Source: an uncultured Pelagibacteraceae bacterium (GTDB lineage Bacteria > Pseudomonadota > Alphaproteobacteria > Pelagibacterales > Pelagibacteraceae). Taken from it: a DNA stretch of 64,000 bases. Position numbers and translations under genes: made by a program. Shown in pieces: positions 1 to 8,445 of the stretch. The notes beneath the pieces are model-generated. The model was not told the origin of the DNA. It worked only from the letters and a program-made list of their open reading frames with translations, and searched no databases. Each line of letters opens with the position of its first letter. Position 1 is the first letter of the stretch. Location of the stretch: assembly GCA_902612235.1 (NCBI GenBank), contig CACMCJ010000005.1, positions 1-64,000 of the forward strand, in the 5' to 3' direction.

Positions 1-1796
1 GAGGGCATCTCGGCGCAGGATTAGGTGTAATAGAATTGACAGTAGCATTGCATTACGTATTTGATACACCAAAAGATAAACTTGTCTGGGATGTAAGTCA
101 TCAATCTTACCCACATAAAATTTTGACAGGCCGAAAGGATAGAATAAAATCTTTAAGGAAAGGTGGTGGTTTATCTGGATTCACAAAAAGAAGCGAAAGC
201 GAGTACGACCCATTTGGTGCTGCACATAGTTCAACTTCTATTTCTTCAACCCTTGGTATGGCTGTTGCAAAAAAACTTTCTAACAATAATAATAATGTAA
301 TAGCTGTAATTGGTGATGGCGCAATGAGTGCAGGTATGGCCTACGAAGCTATGAATAATGCTGGAGCTTTAAGATCAAAACTTATAGTAGTTCTTAATGA
401 TAATGACATGTCCATAGCAAGACCAGTGGGTGCGATGAGCAAATATTTAGCAAAACTGCTTTCAGGTAGATTGTATTTTAGTTTAAGAGAAACAATCAAG
501 ATGGTCATTTCGGCTTTTTCAAAGCGCTTTAGTCAAAAAGCCGGTAAGGCAGAAGATTTATTAAGAAGTTTTATGACTGGTGGAACTCTATTTAGTGAAT
601 TAGGATTTTATTACATTGGTCCTGTAGATGGTCATGATGTTAATAGCTTGGTAGAGATTTTTGAAAATGTCAAACAATCAACTTATCAAGGCCCTATATT
701 AATTCATGTAAGAACTCAAAAAGGAAAAGGCTATAAACCTGCTGAAGAGTCAGGTGATAAATATCACGGGGTTTCGAAATTTAATGTAGCTACTGGGGAA
801 CAAAAAAAATCAAATTCAAGTGCACCATCATATACTAAAGTATTTGCAGAAACTCTCATTAAACATGCAGAACAGGATACTAAAATAATTGGTATTACTG
901 GAGCAATGCCATCTGGGACTGGATTAAATTTATTTGAAAAAAAATTTCCAGACAGATGCTTTGATGTTGGAATCGCTGAGCAGCATGCTGTTACTTTTGC
1001 TGCTGGACTTGCCACAGAAGGTTTTAAACCTTATGCTGCTATATATTCAACTTTTCTTCAACGTGCTTACGATCAAGTAGTTCATGATGTAGCAATCCAA
1101 TCACTCCCTGTGAGATTTGCTATCGATAGAGCTGGATTAGTAGGGGCTGACGGACCCACTCATGCAGGCTCATTTGACATAACTTATTTATCTACCCTAC
1201 CAAATTTTATAGTAATGGCTGCGAGCGATGAGTCTGAATTAGTAAAAATGATTAATACTTCTGTTCATATAAATGACTGTCCCTCTGCATTTAGATATCC
1301 AAGAGGTAACGGTGTAGGGGTAGAGGTTCCATCAATTAACGAAATTTTGAAAATTGGACAGGGAAGAATAATTAAAGAGGGAAAAAAAGCTGCAATTATA
1401 AATTTTGGAACAAGACTAGAAGAATGCAAAAAAGCTTCCGATATATTAAAAAATAGTAAAGGTATAGATATTACAATTATAGACGCAAGATTCGCAAAAC
1501 CACTAGATAAAAAATTAATTATGGAGACAGCTAACAATCATGAAGTTTTAATTACAATCGAAGAAGGTTCAGTAGGAGGATTTGGTTCTCATGTTATGCA
1601 GTTCCTATCTGACAGAGGTGTATTTGATAAAGGATTAAAATTTAGGTCAATGATTTTACCAGATATTTTTATTGATCAAGATACCCCAGATAAAATGTAC
1701 GAAAAAGCTGGCTTAGATGCTTTATCCATAGCAAATAAAATAGAAGAAACTTTAAACTCGAATATAATTTTAGCAAAAAATAAAAATATTAATTAA
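1..1796 (+). CDS. dxs: 1-deoxy-D-xylulose-5-phosphate synthase (5' end outside window)
   Basis: Thiamine-diphosphate enzyme that joins pyruvate and glyceraldehyde 3-phosphate to make DXP, the entry point of the MEP isoprenoid pathway and a precursor for pyridoxal phosphate and thiamine. The reading frame is open from base 3, and the residues before the ORF-track start ([12 protein letters not shown]) match the family, so the listed TTG start is internal and about 45 N-terminal residues lie outside the window. Visible marks are the ThDP-binding [16 protein letters not shown] region, the [15 protein letters not shown] pyrimidine-domain signature and the C-terminal transketolase domain. The stop codon overlaps the convergent aroC stop on TTAA. 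The call is secure. Confidence 0.96.
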   Translation, partial: GHLGAGLGVIELTVALHYVFDTPKDKLVWDVSHQSYPHKILTGRKDRIKSLRKGGGLSGFTKRSESEYDPFGAAHSSTSISSTLGMAVAKKLSNNNNNVIAVIGDGAMSAGMAYEAMNNAGALRSKLIVVLNDNDMSIARPVGAMSKYLAKLLSGRLYFSLRETIKMVISAFSKRFSQKAGKAEDLLRSFMTGGTLFSELGFYYIGPVDGHDVNSLVEIFENVKQSTYQGPILIHVRTQKGKGYKPAEESGDKYHGVSKFNVATGEQKKSNSSAPSYTKVFAETLIKHAEQDTKIIGITGAMPSGTGLNLFEKKFPDRCFDVGIAEQHAVTFAAGLATEGFKPYAAIYSTFLQRAYDQVVHDVAIQSLPVRFAIDRAGLVGADGPTHAGSFDITYLSTLPNFIVMAASDESELVKMINTSVHINDCPSAFRYPRGNGVGVEVPSINEILKIGQGRIIKEGKKAAIINFGTRLEECKKASDILKNSKGIDITIIDARFAKPLDKKLIMETANNHEVLITIEEGSVGGFGSHVMQFLSDRGVFDKGLKFRSMILPDIFIDQDTPDKMYEKAGLDALSIANKIEETLNSNIILAKNKNIN

Positions 1797-2876
1797 CCAC
1801 ACTGAGCTCTATGAATTAACAAGTGGTCAAGGATCACACAACTCATCATTGCTTCACCTATAGGAACTGCTCTTATACCTACACACGGATCGTGTCTTCC
1901 TTTTACAGAAATTTTTGTATTTTTACCTTTCTTGTCTATAGTTCTTCTAGTTGTTAATATTGAAGAAGTTGGTTTGACTCCAAAAGTTGCAATAATTTTT
2001 TGACCAGAGGAGATACCTCCTAAAATACCTCCTGCATGATTAGACTCAAATTTAACTTTGCCTGAGCTTCTAATAATTTCATCTGAATTTTCTTCACCAC
2101 TTAAAAAAGCTGCATTCATTCCAGATCCTATGTTAACTCCTTTAACAGCATTAATACTCATTAAAGCAGCTGCAATGTCCGTATCTAATTTTGAATATAT
2201 TGGCGCCCCCAATCCAACAGGAACTCCTGAAGCTCTAATTTCAATTACTGCCCCACATGAGGATCCAGCTTTTCTAACAGCTAATAAATATTTTTCCCAA
2301 AGCTTTACTGATTTTTTATCAGGGCAAAAAAAAAGAATTTTTCCTGATTTCTGCATCTTTCCAATTTTGTTTATCACACGACATCAGACCTAATTGTGTC
2401 ACAGCCCCAATTACATTAAATTTTTTCCCCAAAATATTTTTTAAAATTATTTTTGCTACTGCTCCCGCGGCTACTCTACAAGCAGTTTCTCTTGCTGATT
2501 GTCTACCTCCGCCTCTGTAATCTCTTATTCCATATTTTTTAAAATAAGTATAATCAGCATGACCTGGTCTAAATTTATTTTTTATAGTCTCATAGTCTCT
2601 AGATCTTTTATCCTCATTATATATTATAATTGAAATTGGTGTTCCCGTAGTTTTTCCCTCAAATACCCCTGAGAGAATTGTAATTTTATCAGACTCTTTC
2701 CTTTGAGTAGTAAATTTTGATTGGCCAGGTCTACGTCTATCCATATCTCTTTGGATATCTTTTTCAGAAATAGGTATATTTGGAGGACATCCGTCAATAA
2801 CACAGCCTATTGCTGGTCCATGGGACTCTCCCCAAGTGGTAAATCTAAATATTTTTCCAAAAGTATTAAAAGACAT
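1793..2876 (-). CDS. aroC: Chorismate synthase, reading frame broken by a 1-nt frameshift
   Basis: Last shikimate-pathway enzyme: converts 5-enolpyruvylshikimate 3-phosphate to chorismate using reduced FMN. Two overlapping ORFs in different frames (2319-2876 and 1793-2377) carry the N- and C-terminal halves. The first has the [10 protein letters not shown] start region and [14 protein letters not shown]; the second has [17 protein letters not shown]. Removing one base from the 9-base A run at 2326-2334 (T on the coding strand) restores ...KNSFFCPD... and gives about 360 residues, the normal family length. No other damage is visible. It may be a homopolymer sequencing error, a real mutation, or a gene rescued by slippage; I favour error or slippage because the product is normally needed for aromatic amino acids. 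Confidence 0.9.
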
Positions 2877-2910
2877 AGATATTTAATGTATAAATTATTT
2901 TAAAGAATAT

Positions 2911-3543
2911 ATGAATCAAAAAAATGGCAAAAATTCAATTGGATTAGATAGCTGTTTCGAAGACTTAGCTAATCCCATAGAATTGTTCGAAAAATGGTTT
3001 GCTGAAGCTAAGAAAACTGAAATAAATGATCCAAATGCGGTTGCATTAGCTACCTCAGATAAAAATAACCAGCCAAATGTGAGAATGGTATTGCTCAAAG
3101 GCTTAAGTGAAAAAGGATTTGTTTTTTACACAAATTTTAATAGTAAAAAAGGTTTAGAACTTAAAAATAATTTAAAAGCTTCAATGTGTTTTCATTGGAA
3201 AAGTTTAAGAAGGCAAGTAAGATTACTCGGAACTGTTGAAGAGGTATCAAAAAAAGAAGCAGACGATTACTTTAATACAAGACCCTACAAAAATAGAATA
3301 GGAGCATGGGCATCCACTCAATCAAAAGTTTTAGATAAAAGAGAAACTTTTCTCAAAAAAATTGAAGAATTTGAAAAAAAATTTACTGATCAAAATTCAG
3401 TACCAAGACCACCACATTGGTCGGGTTGGCGAATTTCACCGAGTGAAATCGAATTTTGGTTAGATGGTGAGGGAAGAATTCATGAAAGATTAGTTTATCT
3501 CAAAGAAAAAGAAAAATGGGTCAAGAAATTACTTTATCCTTAA
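2911..3543 (+). CDS. pdxH: Pyridoxine/pyridoxamine 5'-phosphate oxidase
   Basis: FMN flavoprotein that oxidises pyridoxine or pyridoxamine 5'-phosphate to pyridoxal 5'-phosphate, the last step of B6 synthesis and salvage. The 210 residues match the usual length. FMN-contact segments are recognisable at RMVLLKGLSEKGFVFYTN (about residues 58-75) and SKKGLEL, and the C-terminal PPHWSGWRISPSEIEFW and RIHERLVY segments are classic for PdxH. It diverges from aroC across only 34 bp and converges on the polyprenyl synthase gene with a 4-nt TTAA stop overlap. The identification is firm. Confidence 0.96.
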   Translation: MNQKNGKNSIGLDSCFEDLANPIELFEKWFAEAKKTEINDPNAVALATSDKNNQPNVRMVLLKGLSEKGFVFYTNFNSKKGLELKNNLKASMCFHWKSLRRQVRLLGTVEEVSKKEADDYFNTRPYKNRIGAWASTQSKVLDKRETFLKKIEEFEKKFTDQNSVPRPPHWSGWRISPSEIEFWLDGEGRIHERLVYLKEKEKWVKKLLYP

Positions 3544-4553
3544 AAAGATCTATTTAAACTAAAACTAGTCAAATTTTGAAGGATCTTTTTATCTAAACTA
3601 TTAGGAAAAATCCCTAAAGAGTCATAAGAAACGTTTACAAAATATTCTGCTCTTTTCATACTTGCCTCAATAGCTTTATATTTGTAAATCAACGCTTGCG
3701 TCTCACTAAAATCATCCTCATTTCTTTTTTCTTTTTTTAAAATATCTTTGAGAAAAATTCTTTCCTCATCATTACCTTTCTGGAAGACAATAATAAGAGG
3801 TAGGGTAACTTTTCCTTCAAAAAAATCTTTACCAATAACTTTTCCAAAAAATTTATCTTTACCAAAATAGTCAAGCGCATCATCAGCAATTTGAAATGCG
3901 AGACCTAAATTTTTTCCATAAGACTCTAAAGCTTTTTTTTCTTTAATGCTACTACCAGCTAGACAAGAACCAGTTTTTGTTGCTGCTGAAAAGAGTGAGG
4001 CAGTTTTCAAATTAATTATATCTATATATGTATCTTCCAACAAATCTGCTTCTCCTTTGTGTTGTAATTGTAAAACTTCCCCTTGAGCTATTTTTGCAGA
4101 AGTAGATGATAAAAGTTTTAATATTTCCAAATCACCATCATCTACCATTATTTCAAAACACCTACTTAAAAGATAATCACCTGCTAAAATTGAAGATTGA
4201 TTACCCCAGATAGAATTAGTTGTTTTAGTCCCTCTTCTAATCTTACTCTCATCTATAACATCGTCATGGAGTAGAGTTGCGGAATGTATTAACTCAACGC
4301 ATGCGGCAAAATTTAAATCTCTGTCACCTAAATTGTAGCCACATAATTTAGCTGAGCCAAGCGTGAGAAGAGCTCTTAATCTTTTGCCCCCAGACTTTAA
4401 ATGATGATCTGTCATTATCTGTATTAAATTAACTTCACTTTTTAATTTCGATTGAATCAATGCCTCTACTTTTTCAAGTTTATTTCCAAGTAAATGCTTT
4501 AGTTCTAAATAAGCTGAACTAGCAGATTTTTTAAGTGGTATTACTGATCCCAT
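3540..4553 (-). CDS. ispB: Long-chain polyprenyl diphosphate synthase (octaprenyl type)
   Basis: Trans-prenyltransferase that extends farnesyl diphosphate with isopentenyl units to make the ubiquinone side chain. The 337 residues carry both aspartate-rich motifs, DDVID at 97-101 and DDALDYFG at 224-231, plus the GGKRLR substrate-binding segment near 55-60. Product chain length cannot be read from the sequence, so the ispB symbol reflects family and likely role. The gene converges with pdxH, sharing TTAA. In many Alphaproteobacteria small genes sit between this one and the following S49 peptidase; here 145 bp separate them and I see no gene there. Confidence 0.9.
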   Translation of the reverse strand: MGSVIPLKKSASSAYLELKHLLGNKLEKVEALIQSKLKSEVNLIQIMTDHHLKSGGKRLRALLTLGSAKLCGYNLGDRDLNFAACVELIHSATLLHDDVIDESKIRRGTKTTNSIWGNQSSILAGDYLLSRCFEIMVDDGDLEILKLLSSTSAKIAQGEVLQLQHKGEADLLEDTYIDIINLKTASLFSAATKTGSCLAGSSIKEKKALESYGKNLGLAFQIADDALDYFGKDKFFGKVIGKDFFEGKVTLPLIIVFQKGNDEERIFLKDILKKEKRNEDDFSETQALIYKYKAIEASMKRAEYFVNVSYDSLGIFPNSLDKKILQNLTSFSLNRSF

Positions 4554-4698
4554 AAAAGATGTTTATAATTGATTTTAATAATAATAAAATTTTAAATTAT
4601 TCCCTTATGACGCACCCATAATGCAACTATAAGTAGCGTAAGAAATTTATTAAAAATCCATCTTTTGCTGTTATAAGAGAATTAAAACAACCATAAAT
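4554..4698. other. Divergent gap without a recognisable gene
   Basis: This 145-bp stretch between the polyprenyl synthase and S49 peptidase genes holds only very short ORFs. In many Alphaproteobacteria a small DUF2007 gene and a methyltransferase gene lie here. I see no remnant that I can defend; promoters for both flanking genes must lie here. Confidence 0.5.
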
Positions 4699-5511
4699 AT
4701 GTTTTCATTATTTAGAAAAAAAACAATAGTTCCACACGTGAGACTCACAGGAATAATTGGCTCGGCTGGTCGATTTAAACAAGGGATGGAATTAGCAAAT
4801 CAGAGAGATACTTTAAAAAAAGCTTTTTCATTGAAAAAGATTTCTCACGTGGCTATATCAATTAATTCTCCAGGAGGTTCTCCAGTTCAATCACACCTAA
4901 TTTATAGCTATATAAGAGAACTCGCTGATAAAAAAAAAGTAAAAGTCATTGTTTTTGCGGAAGATGTGGCTGCCTCAGGAGGTTATTTTATTGCTTGTGC
5001 AGCGGATGAAATATATGCAAATTCAAGTTCTATAATTGGTTCGATAGGAGTAATTTCGGCATCCTTTGGTTTTAAAGATTTAATTCAAAAAATTGGAGTG
5101 CAAAGACGTGTTTACACAGCGGGAAAAAACAAAAGTACCCTCGATCCTTTCGTAGAAGAAAAAGAGGAAGATGTTAAAAGATTAAAACAAATTCAATTAG
5201 AATTACATTCTGATTTTATTAAAGTAGTAGAAAACAGCAGAGGTTCAAAATTAAAAGATCCAGAAAAAAATAACATTTTTACAGGGGAATTTTGGACTGG
5301 AAAAACAGCATTAAAACTAGGATTAATTGATGGAATCGGAAATGCAGATCAAGTTTTAAAAGAAAAATTTGGAGAAAAAGTAATAATTAAAAACTTTGAA
5401 AAAAGAAAAGGATTTCTGGCAAAAAAATTATCATCTTCTATATCAGATCCTTTTGAAAAAATAATCAGTACTTTAGAAGAAAAAACGATGTGGCAAAAAT
5501 TTGGTTTATAA
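4699..5511 (+). CDS. S49-family peptidase, SohB/SppA type
   Basis: Serine peptidase of the signal-peptide-peptidase A clan, which degrades residual signal peptides or membrane protein fragments. The 270-residue single-domain form fits SohB-like enzymes rather than the tandem SppA of E. coli. The catalytic serine is probably Ser93 in VAASGGYFIA, followed by the SSIIGSIGVI segment. The general-base lysine is likely Lys145 in the AGKNKSTLDPF segment. The N-terminus is only weakly hydrophobic, so membrane attachment is not obvious. It heads a tight plus-strand run; its stop abuts the glyQ start with no gap. The family is sure, the substrate is not. Confidence 0.88.
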   Translation: MFSLFRKKTIVPHVRLTGIIGSAGRFKQGMELANQRDTLKKAFSLKKISHVAISINSPGGSPVQSHLIYSYIRELADKKKVKVIVFAEDVAASGGYFIACAADEIYANSSSIIGSIGVISASFGFKDLIQKIGVQRRVYTAGKNKSTLDPFVEEKEEDVKRLKQIQLELHSDFIKVVENSRGSKLKDPEKNNIFTGEFWTGKTALKLGLIDGIGNADQVLKEKFGEKVIIKNFEKRKGFLAKKLSSSISDPFEKIISTLEEKTMWQKFGL

Positions 5512-6384
5512 ATGCCAACTAAAAAAAAATTAAAACATCTATCTTTTCAAGAAATAATAATGAACTTGCAAAAATTCTGGGGAAAATATGGTTGTATTAT
5601 TCTTCAGCCTTACGATTTAGAAGTAGGCGCAGGAACTTTCCATCCAGCTACTACACTAAGATCTCTTGGCTCTAAACCGTGGAAAGCAGCTTATGTTCAA
5701 CCTTCAAGAAGGCCAACAGATGGTAGATATGGAAAAAATCCTAATCGTCTCCAGCATTATTATCAGTATCAAGTAATAATTAAACCTTCGCCTGATAATA
5801 TAAAACAAGTTTATTTAAAAAGTTTATCAACAATTGGAATTGATATTAAAAATCATGATATTCGTTTTGTAGAGGATGATTGGGAGAGCCCTACACTTGG
5901 AGCAGCAGGATTAGGTTGGGAAGTATGGTGTGACGGTATGGAGATCACTCAGTTTACTTATTTTCAGCAAATGACAGGAATAGAGTGTAAACCAGTTCCA
6001 GTCGAGATGACATATGGTTTAGAAAGACTTTGTATGTTTGTACAAGGAAAAAAAAATGTCTTTGATCTAGATTGGAATAATGAAGGAGTAAAATACAAAG
6101 AAGTATTTCATCAAGCAGAAAAAGAATTTTCAGCATATAATTTTGAATTCGCAAATACAGAAATGTTATTTAAAAATTTTGATTCTACCGAAGTAGAGTG
6201 TAGATCTTTGTTAGATAAAAAACTTTCCTTACCAGCTTATGATCAATGCTTAAAAGCTAGCCACATATTTAATTTGCTTGACGCCAGGGGTGTTATAGGT
6301 GTTGCAGAAAGAACTGGATATATAAACAGGATAAGGGAACTTGCGAAAGGATGTGGATCACTTTGGTTAAGCTCTCAAGCTTGA
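5512..6384 (+). CDS. glyQ: Glycyl-tRNA synthetase alpha subunit
   Basis: Catalytic subunit of the bacterial alpha2beta2 glycyl-tRNA synthetase; activates glycine and charges tRNA-Gly together with GlyS. The 290 residues include the very conserved start of the family ([24 protein letters not shown]), followed by [28 protein letters not shown] in pieces, which is diagnostic. The ATG follows the S49 peptidase stop directly. A second in-frame Met lies 16 residues in, just before the conserved block, but the longer start fits the zero-gap spacing. The partner glyS begins 6 nt downstream. Confidence 0.97.
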   Translation: MPTKKKLKHLSFQEIIMNLQKFWGKYGCIILQPYDLEVGAGTFHPATTLRSLGSKPWKAAYVQPSRRPTDGRYGKNPNRLQHYYQYQVIIKPSPDNIKQVYLKSLSTIGIDIKNHDIRFVEDDWESPTLGAAGLGWEVWCDGMEITQFTYFQQMTGIECKPVPVEMTYGLERLCMFVQGKKNVFDLDWNNEGVKYKEVFHQAEKEFSAYNFEFANTEMLFKNFDSTEVECRSLLDKKLSLPAYDQCLKASHIFNLLDARGVIGVAERTGYINRIRELAKGCGSLWLSSQA

Positions 6385-6390
6385 TAAATT

Positions 6391-8445
6391 ATGTCAGAAT
6401 TTTTACTTGAACTTTATAGTGAAGAAATACCACCCAAACTTCAAATTGACGCAAGAAATCAATTACGTAAAGAATTGGAAAATACTTTAAAAGATAATTT
6501 AATAAAATTTAAAGAATGTTCATCTTACTCAACACCCACAAGACTTTGTGTGCATATTAATGGTTTACCAGATAAAATTAAGATTGAGCCTAAAGAAATT
6601 AAAGGACCCAAGGTGGGAGTTACAGAAAAAATTGTTCAAGCATTTATTAAATCTCATAATATTTTGAAAGATGAAATTTTTAAAAGGAAAACAGATAAAG
6701 GTGAATTTTTTTTCACAAAAACAAAAGAAAAAAATCTATCTGTTGAAGATTTATTAATTAAAGTAATTCCAAAAATTTTGTCATCTATAAATTGGAAAAA
6801 ATCTATGAAATGGTCAACCACTGACTTAATGTGGGGAAGACCATTAAGAAATATATTTGCGGTTTTTAATGGCAAAATTCTCAAATTCAAATTCTTCCAT
6901 TTGATTTCTGATAATTATATTTCAATTAGCCAAGAATTAAAAATTAAATCAAAAAAAATTAAAAATTTTAGAGAATACCTTCTCTTTTTAAAAGAAAATA
7001 AAGTTACTATAGATCATGAGGAAAGGGAAAAACTTGTTTTAAAAAAAATCCAATCAATAGCAAAATCTAAAAATTATAAAGAATATTATAATAAAGCTCT
7101 AATGGAAGAAGTTGTCAATATTGTAGAAAATCCAAATGTTCTTTTAATCTCATTTGATAAAGAATATTTGAAAATTCCACAAGAAATAATTATATCAACT
7201 CTTGAAAAACACCAAAGATACTTTCCGATATTCAACAATCGAGAAAAATTAACAAATTATTTTTTTGTGGTTGCAAATAAAAAAGATGAAAAGAAACTAA
7301 TATCGCATGGTAACAGCAGAGTGGTAGATGCGAGACTATCAGATGCTAAGTTCTTTTGGGAAAAAGACAGATCTAAAAATTTGATAAAACAAATCGCTTA
7401 TTTAAAAAATATTATTTTTTATGAAAAAATTGGAACTATTTATGATAAAACCCAAAGAATAAGAAATTTAGCAGGTTTTCTCTCTGATGAACTTAATATC
7501 AATAAAGAGAAAGCTCAAGTTGCTGCTTCAATTTCAAAATCTGATCTCTGTTCAGATTTAGTAAATGAGTACCCTGAGTTACAAGGTGTTATGGGAAAAT
7601 ACTTTGCGCTGGCGCAAGGCTTTGAGGAAGAGGTAGCAAATTCTATAAGTGAACATTATCTTCCAACTGGTTTGACTTCGAGGGTACCAAAGAAACCTTT
7701 TAGTTATTCGATCTCAATTGTAGATAAAATAGATACCCTAGTAGGTTTTTTTGTAATAAATGAAAAACCAACAGGTTCAAAAGATCCATTTGCTTTAAGA
7801 AGATCTGCTATAGGTTTACTTAGAATTATAATTGAAAACAAATTGTCTATAAAAATTAGCGAACTTGTTAATTATTCAATTCGACTTTACGAAGAACAAG
7901 GAGTTTTAATTGAAAACAATAATGTTGAATTAGAAATTATTAATTTTCTTAAAGAAAGGATGCGGAATATCTTAAAATTGAAAAATATAAAAATAGATGT
8001 AATTGAAGCGTCAATTAGTTCACATATTGGAGATAATTTTCTCGATCTGTATAAAAAAAGTCTATTAATGAATAAGTATCTTAAAAAAGATATTGGTTTA
8101 AAAGCGATAAGTTCCTACAAGAGAGCCTCTAATATAACTGAAAAAGCTGGAAAAAATATAGTCGGTAGACCAGATGCAGTACTCTTTCGAACAAACGAAG
8201 AAAAAATTTTATTTGAGAAAATCAACGAAATCAGAAAAGCTTTTGCAGTTAAAGAAAGTAATAAAGATTACGAAAATTTATTAATAAAGCTCTCTGAAAT
8301 AAAAACATTTACAGATAGTTTTTTTGAAAATGTAGTTGTAAATGATGAAAATCAAGATATTAAGAATAATAGACTGGAATTATTAAAAATGTTTTGTAAT
8401 ACTTTCAATCATTTTATAAATTTTTCTAAATTAGAAGGAATTTAA
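6391..8445 (+). CDS. glyS: Glycyl-tRNA synthetase beta subunit
   Basis: Beta subunit of the heterotetrameric glycyl-tRNA synthetase, contributing tRNA recognition. The N-terminus (FLLELYSEEIPPKL) is the typical GlyS opening. Internal landmarks are SMKWSTTDLMWGRPLRN, the HQRYFPI segment near residue 275, and KDPFALRRSAIGLLRII near 470. At 684 residues it is near the normal length of roughly 690, so the C-terminal anticodon-binding domain is present. It follows glyQ by 6 nt, and its TAA shares one base with the ppdK ATG, indicating translational coupling within the cluster. Confidence 0.97.
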   Translation: MSEFLLELYSEEIPPKLQIDARNQLRKELENTLKDNLIKFKECSSYSTPTRLCVHINGLPDKIKIEPKEIKGPKVGVTEKIVQAFIKSHNILKDEIFKRKTDKGEFFFTKTKEKNLSVEDLLIKVIPKILSSINWKKSMKWSTTDLMWGRPLRNIFAVFNGKILKFKFFHLISDNYISISQELKIKSKKIKNFREYLLFLKENKVTIDHEEREKLVLKKIQSIAKSKNYKEYYNKALMEEVVNIVENPNVLLISFDKEYLKIPQEIIISTLEKHQRYFPIFNNREKLTNYFFVVANKKDEKKLISHGNSRVVDARLSDAKFFWEKDRSKNLIKQIAYLKNIIFYEKIGTIYDKTQRIRNLAGFLSDELNINKEKAQVAASISKSDLCSDLVNEYPELQGVMGKYFALAQGFEEEVANSISEHYLPTGLTSRVPKKPFSYSISIVDKIDTLVGFFVINEKPTGSKDPFALRRSAIGLLRIIIENKLSIKISELVNYSIRLYEEQGVLIENNNVELEIINFLKERMRNILKLKNIKIDVIEASISSHIGDNFLDLYKKSLLMNKYLKKDIGLKAISSYKRASNITEKAGKNIVGRPDAVLFRTNEEKILFEKINEIRKAFAVKESNKDYENLLIKLSEIKTFTDSFFENVVVNDENQDIKNNRLELLKMFCNTFNHFINFSKLEGI

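Noticed and set aside
2058-2393. 111-aa plus-strand ORF across aroC
   Set aside because: Shadow of the aroC C-terminal half; it exists only because stop codons are rare opposite this stretch.
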